A stretch of 64,000 nt of DNA from Paeniglutamicibacter sp. Y32M11 (GCF_019285735.1 NZ_CP079107.1:3720001-3784000), one strand, 5' to 3'; counted from the stretch's first letter, positions 43,901 through 53,482 are shown. Translations and numbers: made by a program. Notes: generated by a model not told the origin, from the letters alone.

Positions 43901-45136
43901 CTAATTCAGCATCCCCGCCAGGGCATCGGCGAGCGCAGCCGCCCCGACTTCGGCGTCAGCGTCCTCAACGTATTCTTCGGGGGAATGGGAGATGCCGCTC
44001 GGGTTGCGCACGAAGATCATGGCGCTGGGTACGTGGGCTGCGAGCACTCCGGCGTCGTGGCCGGCTCCGGTGTCCAGTACCGGAGCGTGCATCAGCGATC
44101 CTTGGAGGCGTGCAGTCAGCGATGCATCAAAGGTGACGGTGGGGCTCAGTGATTCCTGGTTCAGGCTCAGTTCGCAACCTTCGGATGCTGCAAGATCTAG
44201 GGCGGTGTCGTGGATGCGTTGAATCAGTGCTGCGGTGATCGCATCATCCGGGTGGCGGACATCAAGCCAGAAGTTCACGGCAGAGGCAATCACGTTGGTG
44301 CCGCCCGGTACGGGTTCGATTCGTCCGACCGTTGCGCGAGCGTGAGGCTGATCGCGGGCGATGTTTCGAATGGTTACCACCATTTGGGCTGCTGCCACCA
44401 TCGGGTCCCGGCGCCCCGCCATGAGCGTCGTTCCAGCATGGTTGCCTTGTCCGGTGATGCTTAGGCGCCAGCGACCGTGGCCCAGAATCGAACCGCCAAT
44501 GGCCACCGGGTGATCCAGCTCCCCCAGCCCGAGTCCTTGTTCCACGTGCAACTCAACAAAAGCGCCGATGTGAGCCAGACGTGTGGGGTCAGGTCCCATG
44601 AGCCGAGTGTCGAGTCCGTTGGCCCGCGCCACATCGGCAAAGGTGGTGCCATCTTGATCCCGCAGGTTCAGTGCCTTCTCCAGCGTGATGGCACCGGTCA
44701 TCAATCGTGTCCCGAGACAGGCCACACCAAAGCGCGATCCTTCTTCTTCCGGGAAAACCACAATCGCGAGTGCCTTGGTGCGTTCTTGCACCCGGGACTT
44801 GAGCAGGTCCAGCGCCACCAGTGCGCTGGCAACACCGAGCGGTCCGTCGAAGGGACCACCTCCGGGAACCGAATCCAGGTGGCTACCGGTGACCACGGCA
44901 TCGGTGCGGTCCCCCGTTGGAAGATCCCACCAAGCCCACAGGGCCCCATTGCCATCTTGCTCCACACTCAGACCGCGGCTCTGTGCCTGTTCGATAAACC
45001 AGTCGCGTAGCTCGATCTCCGCGTGGGAGTACACGGGGCGGGTGTATCCCCCGCGAAGTGCGTCCCGTCCCGTTTCCGATATCTGGCCCATGAGTCCGGT
45101 GACGGTACTCAGCGTGGTGGTGTTGGACTGCTGCAT
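43901..45136 (-). CDS. M20 amidohydrolase of the N-carbamoylase/allantoate type
   Basis: This 411-residue protein belongs to the Zn-dependent hydantoinase/carbamoylase family, which includes N-carbamoyl-L-amino-acid hydrolase, allantoate amidohydrolase and ureidoglycolate hydrolase. It has VTGSHLDSVPGGGPFDGPLG, VFPEEEGSRFG (zinc site), ELHVEQG, GQGNHAGTTLMAGRRDP, and C-terminal GAGHDAGVLA and SPEEY. GGGAGA lies 5 bases before the ATG at 45136. It follows the flavin oxidase by 51 bases. It likely releases ammonia from a carbamoyl or ureido compound; which one is unclear. Confidence 0.92.
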   Translation of the reverse strand: MQQSNTTTLSTVTGLMGQISETGRDALRGGYTRPVYSHAEIELRDWFIEQAQSRGLSVEQDGNGALWAWWDLPTGDRTDAVVTGSHLDSVPGGGPFDGPLGVASALVALDLLKSRVQERTKALAIVVFPEEEGSRFGVACLGTRLMTGAITLEKALNLRDQDGTTFADVARANGLDTRLMGPDPTRLAHIGAFVELHVEQGLGLGELDHPVAIGGSILGHGRWRLSITGQGNHAGTTLMAGRRDPMVAAAQMVVTIRNIARDQPHARATVGRIEPVPGGTNVIASAVNFWLDVRHPDDAITAALIQRIHDTALDLAASEGCELSLNQESLSPTVTFDASLTARLQGSLMHAPVLDTGAGHDAGVLAAHVPSAMIFVRNPSGISHSPEEYVEDADAEVGAAALADALAGMLN

Positions 45137-45187
45137 GAATTCTCCCGGGATGATGATGTTGAGCAAGGCTGCGGTGGCAGTGTTTGG

Positions 45188-46357
45188 TTAGACCAGCAGG
45201 CTTGCGGCCCGTGATCCCGGGCGGAAGATCTGCGGCACACCCGCAGCTCCGGTGGCCAGATCTGCTGCCAAGTCACCGAGCAGCGGGGCAAACTTGGCAC
45301 CGTGCCCCGAGCAAGGGGACATGATGGTGATGCCGTTGGTTTCATCAAGGATGAAATCTTCGGTGGGTGTGCTGGTGAAGATGCAGGTGGTTTCCGCATA
45401 GGGCACTGGAATCAGACCCGGGAGGAAGGTCTTCACGTAATTGATCACGCGCTCGCGGTTAGCTGCGCTGACCACACCATCCTGTTCCGAGGCGTCCTTC
45501 ATAATGCGTCCACCCTTGTATTCGGCAACCTTCTGACCACGGAAGTCTGCGTCACGGCCTCCCGGCAGTCCGTAGGACTGGAACTCGGCTGCCTTATGGA
45601 TGTAGGTGGGCCACACGGCCATGGACTCCGGGTCAGAATCTGCATAGGGGAAGTGGAAGGCTTGCTCTTGGAAGACCTCAAAGGAGGGAATTCCCGAGAT
45701 AAACCCGCTGGGCAGCGACAGGTTACCCAACAGCTGCGGCAGCCAGCCACCGGCGGCAACGACGACCTTGGCGCAATCTTGGGTTCGGCCGTCTTCGGCG
45801 TGGATCCGGTACCCGGTGGCGGTGGATTCGATACTTTTCACCGGCCAGTTGTTTTCCACGCGTGCTCCATGTTTTTTGGCCTGAGCAACCATCGCCAAGA
45901 CCGACGCCTCGGCGTCGATGACACCGGCCCCCGGCTGCCACAAAACCTCGGTATCAAAGGCTATGCCAGCAAATCGTTCGCGTGCCTCGGCAGCCCCCAA
46001 CAGCTCATGTTCGATACCGACCTGCTCTAAAATGTTGGCCAGATTGCGAGGATCGCGGGTCGGTCCGTAGTCAACGGCCCCCACGGGGTTGATCAGCTGG
46101 GTGCCTACGATCGCTTCCAGTTCGTCCCAGCCAGATTTCGCCTGTTTCACCAGATCCGCGTAGAACGGCTCGGGGTAGGCGTAGCGGAAAATGCGCGCCG
46201 AGCCGTGGGAGCTGCTCGTGGCATTGGCCGGGGTGGTTCGCTCCAGCAGTGTGACCTCATATCCGCGCTGAGCCAACTTCCATGCTGCGGCGGAACCGGC
46301 GAGGCCCGCCCCGATGACGACGTATTCCGATGTGTCACGTGGTGTCTGCTGGCTCAT
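45188..46357 (-). CDS. Sarcosine-oxidase-like FAD-dependent amine oxidase
   Basis: This 389-residue flavoprotein resembles monomeric sarcosine oxidase and N-methyltryptophan oxidase. It has the FAD-binding YVVIGAGLAGSAAAWKLAQRG, SHGSARIFRYAYPEPFYADLV and IMSPCSGHGAKFAPLLGDLA, where the cysteine aligns with the covalent FAD attachment site of monomeric sarcosine oxidase. It oxidises secondary or N-methyl amines to imines with peroxide release. AGGAG lies just upstream of the ATG at 46357. It is co-directional with the carbamoylase and divergent from the LysR gene. Confidence 0.92.
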   Translation of the reverse strand: MSQQTPRDTSEYVVIGAGLAGSAAAWKLAQRGYEVTLLERTTPANATSSSHGSARIFRYAYPEPFYADLVKQAKSGWDELEAIVGTQLINPVGAVDYGPTRDPRNLANILEQVGIEHELLGAAEARERFAGIAFDTEVLWQPGAGVIDAEASVLAMVAQAKKHGARVENNWPVKSIESTATGYRIHAEDGRTQDCAKVVVAAGGWLPQLLGNLSLPSGFISGIPSFEVFQEQAFHFPYADSDPESMAVWPTYIHKAAEFQSYGLPGGRDADFRGQKVAEYKGGRIMKDASEQDGVVSAANRERVINYVKTFLPGLIPVPYAETTCIFTSTPTEDFILDETNGITIMSPCSGHGAKFAPLLGDLAADLATGAAGVPQIFRPGSRAASLLV

Positions 46358-46437
46358 GAAAACTCCTAGGATCACTGTGCGGCTAGCTCGTTTGCCGCTC
46401 CTAGGTTCAAGTAATCCACAAAATTCCTATCTGCGTC

Positions 46438-46460
46438 CAATATCATTCGCATGCATATTG
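46438..46460. promoter_or_regulatory. LysR box (CAATAT-N11-ATATTG) between the oxidase and lysR
   Basis: CAATAT and ATATTG form a perfect 6-bp inverted repeat separated by exactly 11 bases, the T-N11-A geometry recognised by LysR-type regulators. It lies in the divergent gap, 81 bases from the oxidase start and 26 bases from the lysR start. Confidence 0.7.
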
Positions 46461-46485
46461 TTCGTGATCGTGAAAGAATGTGTAC

Positions 46486-47352
46486 ATGGAACTTCGACAA
46501 TTGCAGTACTTCCTTGTGGTGGCGGACGAGCTTCACTTTGGCCGGGCCGCCGAATTGCTCTCGATGTCTCAACCCCCACTGACGGTGGCGGTAAAAAAGT
46601 TGGAAAAAGAACTTAACGTGCTTCTTTTTGACCGCTCGACACGCAGCGTGAAGCTGACTGCGGCCGGGCGGATGTTCCGCGACGGACTCACCCCCGTCCT
46701 CGCCGATTTGGGTCGCGTGGTTTCCGAAGTCTCCGAAGTTAACACCGGTATCCGCGGCAAACTGACCATCGGCTTTGTCAGCTCGGCCAGCTATACGGTC
46801 ATACCCGAAGCGGTGCGTCTTTTCCGCGAACGTCGCCCGCTGGTGGAGCTGGCGCTGAATCCCGTCACCACCGATGAACAAGTCGACCTGCTGGTTGAAG
46901 GTCGACTGGACATCGGTATCCTGCGCGACCCGATGCGCCTACCCGGTATGAATCTGGAACAGATCCATACCGAACCCCTGGTCCTCGTGCTACCCGAGGC
47001 CCATCCTTTGGCGGCGCTGACCACGGTATCTGTTGACGACTTCGCAAGGGAAAACTTCATTCTCTTCCCCTATAAGCACATGAGCGGGTTCTTCTCCGTG
47101 GTGCACTCACTCTTCGACGGCCACGGACAGCCGAAGATTGTGGAGCAGGCCATCCACCAAGAGACCATTCTGGGTCTGGTCGCAGCGGGGCTGGGCATGT
47201 CGATTTTGCCTGCCTCGGTCGCCCGCTTCCAAATGCCCGGTGTCGCCTTCAGGCCCATCACCTCCAACCCGCAGAGCATCTTGTACATGGCGCGAGGTTC
47301 GGCGAACCCGGCGGCAGAGGCCTTCATGGATTGCCTGCGCGAGGTGCAATAA
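46486..47352 (+). CDS. LysR-family transcriptional regulator
   Basis: This 288-residue protein has the LysR winged helix MELRQLQYFLVVADELHFGRAAELLSMSQPPLTVAVKKLEKEL at the N-terminus and a two-lobed effector domain beginning GIRGKLTIGFVSSASYTVIP. The ATG at 46486 is preferred over the GTG at 46480. It probably controls the divergent sarcosine-oxidase/carbamoylase operon through the T-N11-A box in the shared gap. Confidence 0.93.
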   Translation: MELRQLQYFLVVADELHFGRAAELLSMSQPPLTVAVKKLEKELNVLLFDRSTRSVKLTAAGRMFRDGLTPVLADLGRVVSEVSEVNTGIRGKLTIGFVSSASYTVIPEAVRLFRERRPLVELALNPVTTDEQVDLLVEGRLDIGILRDPMRLPGMNLEQIHTEPLVLVLPEAHPLAALTTVSVDDFARENFILFPYKHMSGFFSVVHSLFDGHGQPKIVEQAIHQETILGLVAAGLGMSILPASVARFQMPGVAFRPITSNPQSILYMARGSANPAAEAFMDCLREVQ

Positions 47353-47510
47353 AAGCTGAATTTCGCCCTCGAGGTTGGCAAGAACGAATCCCGGCAATCT
47401 CAGGGCCGATGGACGACGTGAAACTCACCAGATACAAGAGCCCAGGGTGATCGAGCAAGCTCCAACTTCGACAGCGACCTCACCGAAGATTTGGTGTTTT
47501 ACCCTGCCAA

Positions 47511-48224
47511 TTACACGGAACGTGAGGCTCCACCGTCGACTCGAATGTTTTGGCCGGTCATGTAACTGGCTTCATCACCCGCAAGGAATCGAACGACCCT
47601 GGCCACTTCCTCAACGCCAGCTGCCCGACGTAGCGGGATCTTCTGAGTCCATTCGGGAGGAACCGTGCTCGGATCATCCTTGGTATACCCCGGAAGGACG
47701 TTGTTCATTCGAATGCCCTCCGGTCCGTACTCGTCCGTATAGAGCTTGGTGAACGACGCCAGCGCAGCACGGAAGGTCGCAGAAATCGGGTATCTCAGAT
47801 TTGGTTCAAATGGCGAGCTCGTCGAGATGTTAACAATGGTTCCTCCGTTTGCTGCTTGGAAGTGCGGCGTAATGATGCGGCACATACGCACAACATTCAT
47901 CAGGTAGAGATCCAGGCCTTCCGCCCAATCACTATCGCTCAGCGCCAAGACGGGACCGGATGCTGCGTGCCCGGAGCTATTGATGACGGTATTGATGTGG
48001 CCGTACTCAGCAAGCGCCAGATCCACGATGGCCTGCAAGTCCGAAGTCGACCGGTTCGTCCCTTCAAGCCCTACCCCACCAAGCTGCTCGGCGAGGGCTT
48101 TTGCACTTCCGGAAGGCGACAGTGCTGCAACTTTGTATCCACTTGTTGCTAATTCACTAAGAACTGCAGCCCCGATGCCAGAACCACCGCCAATAACTAC
48201 TGCGACTTTTTGATCACTAGTCAC
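47511..48224 (-). CDS. Atypical SDR-family protein without the usual YxxxK motif
   Basis: This 237-residue short-chain dehydrogenase has the cofactor glycine motif GGGSGIGAAV, the NSSGH segment (normally NNAG) and C-terminal MTGQNIRVDGG. Where the catalytic Tyr-x-x-x-Lys should stand, thirteen residues after NIST, the sequence is ISATFRAAL: the tyrosine position is Ser and the lysine position is Arg. This matches an atypical SDR branch, so the mechanism or even activity is uncertain. The start overlaps the TetR stop (ATGA). It may interconvert an alcohol and a ketone upstream of the Baeyer-Villiger enzyme. Confidence 0.83.
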   Translation of the reverse strand: MTSDQKVAVVIGGGSGIGAAVLSELATSGYKVAALSPSGSAKALAEQLGGVGLEGTNRSTSDLQAIVDLALAEYGHINTVINSSGHAASGPVLALSDSDWAEGLDLYLMNVVRMCRIITPHFQAANGGTIVNISTSSPFEPNLRYPISATFRAALASFTKLYTDEYGPEGIRMNNVLPGYTKDDPSTVPPEWTQKIPLRRAAGVEEVARVVRFLAGDEASYMTGQNIRVDGGASRSV

Positions 48225-48862
48225 TTCGCTGCCCCATTGGAAATTTTTTCGACTTGCCTGTCGATAAGAGCGGCCACGGCCGAAGCTGAAAGATCCGCGA
48301 ACTCCAAGAAATCGATGTCGTCGCCCGCTGATGCCGCGATATAGAAGCCGTCGGTCAACGCGCGACCAAGAACCACCATTTTTCGACCGAACTGCGGATC
48401 GTCAGCCAACACAATGTCTGGGATCTGGGGCTCAACTCGCGCGACCATCAGTTCGAACATCTGCTTTCGCACTTCGAGGTACCTCTCGCGGGCTGCATTG
48501 CCCGTCAGGCGTTTCTCGAGCGCGAAGAGCAGGGCAAGAATCCAGAACGCTTCGGTCCTGTTCTCCGGGTCAACAGATCCGCCTGCCGATCCGGCAATAC
48601 TCCGGCGGAGCAGGTCGCGGTTTGTCGGACCGGTATGGTCGATTTTCCATTTTTCAAAGCAAAAATCGATCAATTCGGAGAAAAGCTGTTCCTTGTTGCT
48701 GAAATGCCAATAGACGGATCCGATGGGCAATCCAGACAAACGCGCGACCTCAGCCATTGTGGTGCCTTCGTATCCCGCCGTCACCGCTAGTGTCAGCGCT
48801 GCATCGAGGATGGCTCGTTCGTTCCCGGGAGTGCTCTGATGCGCATTAGTTCTCCTAGCCAC
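48221..48862 (-). CDS. TetR-family repressor of the aromatic cluster
   Basis: This 213-residue protein has a TetR helix-turn-helix (NERAILDAALTLAVTAGYEGTTMAEVARLSGLPIGSVYWHFSNKEQLF). The start is a GTG at 48862, with AAGGAG 6 bases before it. It is translationally coupled to the SDR and lies 106 bases after the monooxygenase stop. The palindrome at 60165-60182 in front of the catabolic array is its likely operator, which is inference. Confidence 0.88.
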   Translation of the reverse strand: MARRTNAHQSTPGNERAILDAALTLAVTAGYEGTTMAEVARLSGLPIGSVYWHFSNKEQLFSELIDFCFEKWKIDHTGPTNRDLLRRSIAGSAGGSVDPENRTEAFWILALLFALEKRLTGNAARERYLEVRKQMFELMVARVEPQIPDIVLADDPQFGRKMVVLGRALTDGFYIAASAGDDIDFLEFADLSASAVAALIDRQVEKISNGAAK

Positions 48863-48968
48863 GGCTTACTCCTTCACTTCGCTACCAGCATTAGTACCCC
48901 TTGACGATACTCCACGCTGAGATGGCAGGTTTCGATGATTCAACTCGGTCGTGACCGACCTCGATACA

Positions 48969-50951
48969 TCACATAAGGAAGTCATAGTCACCCGAGCTCA
49001 CACGTTCGGTCACGTCCCAATACTCTGCGTTGGTGAACGGCCAGACCTGCGAAACCCGCCCACTACTGTTCTGGTACCAGGTCCTGACGTACGGTTGCCC
49101 CCAAGCCATCTGCCGGTTTTCTGTATCAACCCAATCAACAAATCGATCGAGTGCGACCTGTTTGACGTCCAAGGCCTTGGCTCTACGTTTTAAGACTTCA
49201 TGGATCGCCTTGAGCGCATATTCGCTGGCCCGTTCCAACATAAAGTGAAGGCTCCCCGCGACCACCCCTCCCACATTCGGTCCATACACCATGAAGAAAT
49301 TCGGGAATCCAGGGACGGTGACCCCGTTATAGGCACGCGCATCTCCATGCCAATAATCATGGAGATCTACTCCCTCGCGGCCAGTGATCTTGATTCCCTC
49401 TAGGTAGTCGGACGGCTTGAAACCGGTAGCGTAGACGACGATGTCGACATCATGTTCGGTCCCGTCCTGAGTCACGATTCCACGCGGAGTGAACTCGCGA
49501 ATCGGCGACACCTCAAGTGTTGTTTGTTTAGCCGTCAGCGCCCGTGCCCAAACACCGTTGTCTCGCAACATGCGCTTGGAGCCCGGAGGATAGTCGGGGA
49601 TTGCATGCTTCAGCAGATTGGGGTGCCCGGCAAACTGCTCGGAGAGACGACGTGTTAACTCCTCCCTGACTTGATGGTTTTTCTTCGAGACACTCAGCGG
49701 GGCCATTTCCCAGTTATCCTCAGCCCGCACGGTGTGAAAGCGCCCGGAAATTCCCAGAACGGTTACCCAGAGCCGGAACCACTGGGCATAGTGTGGCACC
49801 TTGCGGATGAGCCAGTCGAAAGTATCGTTCATCCGCTCGTGATACGTCGGCGCTGGCAGCATCCATGGCGCGCTCCGTTGGAAAACCACCATGCTCTCAA
49901 CGGTGTCAACGATCGCAGGGACGATTTGATAGGCGCTTGCGCCCGTGCCAATAACGGCGATTTTTTTACCCGTCCAGTTCACTGATTCATCCCACTCCTG
50001 CGAGTGCATTGATATGCCTTCGAAGACATCCTGCCCGGGAAAATCAGGAATGTTGGGAATATCCAGCTGACCTGAGGCACTGATGACAGCATTAAAACTT
50101 CGTAGCTGCGTTTCGCCGTTTCGGACCAGAATACTGGTTTCCCAGGTGCCACGATTTTCGTCCCAATTGGCTCTCACGAGTCGGGATCCAAACTCAATTC
50201 GTTCGCGGATGCCCGCTTTGCTGGCAACCGTTTCCAAGTACTCACGGACTTCGTGACCTTCGGCGAACTGATGCGGCCAGTCGGCACGCTGCGCGAATGA
50301 ATAGGAGTATCCGAAGGTTGGGGTGTCCAGACGCACCCCCGGATAGCGGTTTTTCTGCCACGTACCGCCCAAGCATTCACTGGCCTCGATGATCGTGAAC
50401 GGAACACCTGCTTGTGAAAACCGATGAGCGGCAGCAATGCCGGCAACACCGGATCCGACAATGAGCACGGAGAATTCGTGACCGTCCGGGGCCACATCCT
50501 CGTACCGCCATTGTGGCGCACCACCTTTGTCCCCGGCCAAATCGAGCTCGTGCTTCAGCATGTTGGTCCACTCATCGTGGCCATCACTCAGAAAGTCAAG
50601 GATGGACCCCACGAGCGCATCAGGCAGGATGCCAACACGATTGATTCCTTCATCTCGCAGCCTGCGTAGACCAGCGAGTGCGACGGCTCTGCCCTGTTCT
50701 TGAGCCGATGCACTCATGCCACCATGTGGGTGACCAACCGTATCCACAGGCGTCAGCGGAGGACGCAGATTCGGAGTAAGGGTGCTGTCGTCCACCGTCG
50801 CCGCGGCAAGTGCCGCCAGTAGTGCGGGTAGATCCGCCTTCTCTACGAACGATGCTAGCTCAGCATCGGTTTCGGTGATCGGCTCATAATCCTCTTGCCA
50901 AAACAGGTCATCCATCAAGATGTTCTTCGTTTCGAACCGAACCTCGCTCAT
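48969..50951 (-). CDS. Type I Baeyer-Villiger monooxygenase, HAPMO-like
   Basis: This 660-residue flavoprotein has two Rossmann motifs, GSGVAGIAAAHRF (from residue 166) and GTGASAYQIVP (from 335). Between them is the Baeyer-Villiger fingerprint F-x-G-x3-H-x3-W (FEGISMHSQEW, 310-320). The extra N-terminal domain of about 150 residues is typical of the 4-hydroxyacetophenone monooxygenase group. Such enzymes insert one oxygen beside a ketone using NADPH and FAD, giving an ester or lactone. It overlaps the stop of the ABC ATPase (ATGA). It probably converts an aromatic ketone before ring cleavage; substrate unproven. Confidence 0.9.
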   Translation of the reverse strand: MSEVRFETKNILMDDLFWQEDYEPITETDAELASFVEKADLPALLAALAAATVDDSTLTPNLRPPLTPVDTVGHPHGGMSASAQEQGRAVALAGLRRLRDEGINRVGILPDALVGSILDFLSDGHDEWTNMLKHELDLAGDKGGAPQWRYEDVAPDGHEFSVLIVGSGVAGIAAAHRFSQAGVPFTIIEASECLGGTWQKNRYPGVRLDTPTFGYSYSFAQRADWPHQFAEGHEVREYLETVASKAGIRERIEFGSRLVRANWDENRGTWETSILVRNGETQLRSFNAVISASGQLDIPNIPDFPGQDVFEGISMHSQEWDESVNWTGKKIAVIGTGASAYQIVPAIVDTVESMVVFQRSAPWMLPAPTYHERMNDTFDWLIRKVPHYAQWFRLWVTVLGISGRFHTVRAEDNWEMAPLSVSKKNHQVREELTRRLSEQFAGHPNLLKHAIPDYPPGSKRMLRDNGVWARALTAKQTTLEVSPIREFTPRGIVTQDGTEHDVDIVVYATGFKPSDYLEGIKITGREGVDLHDYWHGDARAYNGVTVPGFPNFFMVYGPNVGGVVAGSLHFMLERASEYALKAIHEVLKRRAKALDVKQVALDRFVDWVDTENRQMAWGQPYVRTWYQNSSGRVSQVWPFTNAEYWDVTERVSSGDYDFLM

Positions 50952-51787
50952 ACGATTGCCTCGGTGCTTCGAGCAGGCTCGGATATGCCCTGATTATTGG
51001 TTTTAGCGAACTGAACCCGTTCGTAGACTTCTGCCCGCAATTCGGCGAAGCGTGCCGCTGAGCGAGTGGTTAGTTGATCACGGTCGGCCGCCAAATCGAT
51101 GTTGATGTCGTTTTGGATCACCGTCGGAGAGCTGGAGAGTACAAGTACTCGTTCTGCAAGGTAGACGGATTCGTCAATATCGTGGGTGACAAACAAAATG
51201 GTCATATTGTGCTCCTTCCAGATTCGGCGCACCAAATCCTCGAGTTCAGCACGCGTTTGGGCATCAACTGCGGCAAAAGGCTCATCCATGAGAAGAACAC
51301 TGGGCTGTGCGGCAACCGCCCGTGCAATAGCAACACGCTGCTGCATACCGCCGGAAAGCTGCCACGGATATTTGGCCCCCGCATCGCTCAGACCCACCGA
51401 TTCCAAGGCATCTCGAACGCGGGCGGCACGCTCAGACTTGGGCACGCCACTGGTCTTCAACGGCAGATCGACATTGGCTTCCACCGTCATCCACGGGAAT
51501 AGGCTGCGTCCATATTCTTGGAAGACAACAGCCATACCCTTGGCAGGTCCATTTACTGGCTGGCCATCCAGGACAACCTGGCCCGACGTCGCGCGCATGA
51601 GACCTGCGATGCACTTGAGTAGCGTCGTTTTTCCGCTTCCCGAAGGACCTACCAGACAAACGAATTCGCCGTCAAAGAGATCGAACGTCAGTGACCTAAC
51701 GGCTTCAAATTCGAAACCAGCTCCCGACTGATAAACCTTCTGGACTTGGCTAACTTCAAGGCGGACGGCTTTTTCTAAATCAGTCAT
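50948..51787 (-). CDS. ABC importer ATPase, nitrate/sulfonate/taurine type
   Basis: This 279-residue ATPase has Walker A GPSGSGKTTLLKC, the Q-loop VFQEYGRSLFPWMTV, signature LSGGMQQRVAIARA, Walker B LLMDEP and the switch histidine in VTHDIDESVYLA. It is of the SsuB/TauB class. Its start overlaps the permease stop by 8 bases and its stop overlaps the monooxygenase start (ATGA). With the two permeases and the binding protein it forms a complete importer, probably for the aromatic substrate of the cluster. Confidence 0.93.
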   Translation of the reverse strand: MTDLEKAVRLEVSQVQKVYQSGAGFEFEAVRSLTFDLFDGEFVCLVGPSGSGKTTLLKCIAGLMRATSGQVVLDGQPVNGPAKGMAVVFQEYGRSLFPWMTVEANVDLPLKTSGVPKSERAARVRDALESVGLSDAGAKYPWQLSGGMQQRVAIARAVAAQPSVLLMDEPFAAVDAQTRAELEDLVRRIWKEHNMTILFVTHDIDESVYLAERVLVLSSSPTVIQNDINIDLAADRDQLTTRSAARFAELRAEVYERVQFAKTNNQGISEPARSTEAIV

Positions 51788-52550
51788 TTTCGTTCTCCTT
51801 TAATCCTTCGTACCACGCGAGAATTCGCTTTTGAAACCACTGGAAAATCACTGACAAAACAACACCGATGAGGCCCAGCAGCAAGATGCCACTCCACATT
51901 TCGGGTATGGCCACACGGTTCTGGAAATTAATGGTCCAGTGGCCGATGCCATCGGTCGAGGCGAACATTTCGGACACGACCATCAGGATCAGGGCCACCG
52001 CCAGACTTTGCCGGATCCCCGCCATGATTTGTGGCGAAGCTGCCGGGAGTACGAGATAGCGCATCCGGTCTAACTTCTTTAGCCCCATCATCTTGGAGGT
52101 GTTCAGCAATACCTCATCAATACTGGTCACGCCGGCGACGGTATTCAGTAGAATCGGCCAAACACAGCTGAGGACGATCAGTGTGATTTTCATGGCGTCA
52201 TTAATGCCAATGAGCAACAACAGCACGGGGATAAGAATGGTCGACGGGACTGCTCTGATGAATTCGAAGAGCGGCTCCAGCAACCAGCGAAGCCACTGCA
52301 CCGAGCCAATAACCACACCAATCACAACGCCAAACACGATGGATAGTCCCAGCCCGGCCAAGAGTCGTCCAAGGCTGGGCAAAACATCTGAAACGAAGCG
52401 TTCCTGGAACCAGATTTTTACGAACCGGTTAACCAACGGGGCAGGTTCCGGAATGAAAAAGTTGGTGGTGAGCGAGGTGTAAATGATCCATGCGCTCACC
52501 AGAATTATTGGGAGACCCAGAAAATACCCGGTCTTCTTGAGTATTGTCAT
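51780..52550 (-). CDS. ABC importer permease (SsuC/TauC-like)
   Basis: This 256-residue, six-helix permease carries the inner-membrane importer signature: LAGLGLSIVFGVVIGVVIGS, EFIRAVPSTILIPVLLLLIG, and the EAA loop LLNTSKMMGLKKLDRMRYLVLPAASPQIMAGIRQSLAVAL. It overlaps both neighbours (ATGA with the second permease, 8 bases with the ATPase), so it is co-translated in the importer. Confidence 0.92.
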   Translation of the reverse strand: MTILKKTGYFLGLPIILVSAWIIYTSLTTNFFIPEPAPLVNRFVKIWFQERFVSDVLPSLGRLLAGLGLSIVFGVVIGVVIGSVQWLRWLLEPLFEFIRAVPSTILIPVLLLLIGINDAMKITLIVLSCVWPILLNTVAGVTSIDEVLLNTSKMMGLKKLDRMRYLVLPAASPQIMAGIRQSLAVALILMVVSEMFASTDGIGHWTINFQNRVAIPEMWSGILLLGLIGVVLSVIFQWFQKRILAWYEGLKENEND

Positions 52551-53398
52551 GCTGTTTTACCTCCGCGTACAGATTCGTGCCAGAACAAGGTCTTGCGCTC
52601 AATGAATCGCATGATCATGTTGATGGCGATCCCGAGCAATCCGCTGGTAATGATCAAGGCATAGATCGCCGGTGCGGACCCATTGATCTGCGCGAAGGCC
52701 ACCTCTTGTCCAAGGCCAGGAGTTCCCACGATCAACTCCACACTGATGGCCAGAATTAGCGCAACAGTAGCCGCCAATCTAAGTCCCGTCATCAGGAACG
52801 GAAGCAGCGTGGGGAAGATGACGTACCTAACGCGTTGAACGAAATTCATGCGCAACGTACGTGCAGTATCGAGCGCGACCTTATCCAGATCGGAAATTCC
52901 GTAGAACACCTGAATCAGAACAACCCAGAAACATGCATAGATGATGATCATCAATTCCGTCCCAATACGAGGGCCGAAAATCAATGCAGCAATGGGTATC
53001 AGGGCGACGGCGGGAATCGGTCGCAAGAACTCGATGGTCGAATGTGTGGCCCGGATAAGGATGCGGCTGGAACCAATTGCGACGCCCACGAGGACACCTG
53101 CGACGGTAGAGATCACCACGCCCAATAGCCATGCCCGAAGAGTATGACCCACTGCCACCCAGAATTGGGTGTAGGCAAAGTTAGATACGAAACGCTCGAA
53201 AACCACGGTGGGCGGTGGCATATGTTTCGGATCAACGATTCCAAATACGGAGACCACCTGCCACAAACCAAGGAATCCGAGGATGCCGAGAATGCCCAGA
53301 AGCACCGGTCCAAATTTTAGCCAAGTGCCGCGTCTTTTTGCTGACACCGACGCTGATCTCCTTGCGGATATTACAGCGGGTATTGCTGGGTTGGCCAT
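52547..53398 (-). CDS. Second ABC importer permease (SsuC/TauC-like)
   Basis: This 283-residue permease resembles the one downstream: GVVISTVAGVLVGVAIGS, EFLRPIPAVALIPIAALIFG and the EAA loop LDTARTLRMNFVQRVRYVIFPTLLPFLMTGLRLA. The ATG at 53398 has GAAAGGGG 10 bases upstream and avoids a non-membrane extension to 53458. Two different permeases suggest a heterodimeric channel, less common than the SsuC homodimer. Confidence 0.9.
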   Translation of the reverse strand: MANPAIPAVISARRSASVSAKRRGTWLKFGPVLLGILGILGFLGLWQVVSVFGIVDPKHMPPPTVVFERFVSNFAYTQFWVAVGHTLRAWLLGVVISTVAGVLVGVAIGSSRILIRATHSTIEFLRPIPAVALIPIAALIFGPRIGTELMIIIYACFWVVLIQVFYGISDLDKVALDTARTLRMNFVQRVRYVIFPTLLPFLMTGLRLAATVALILAISVELIVGTPGLGQEVAFAQINGSAPAIYALIITSGLLGIAINMIMRFIERKTLFWHESVRGGKTA

Positions 53399-53482
53399 TC
53401 GGACCAGTCCCCTTTCAATTCTCACAGTCGGATTGAAACAACGGTCTGCTGCCATCAAGGCAACGGCAGCAGACCTGGAAAG

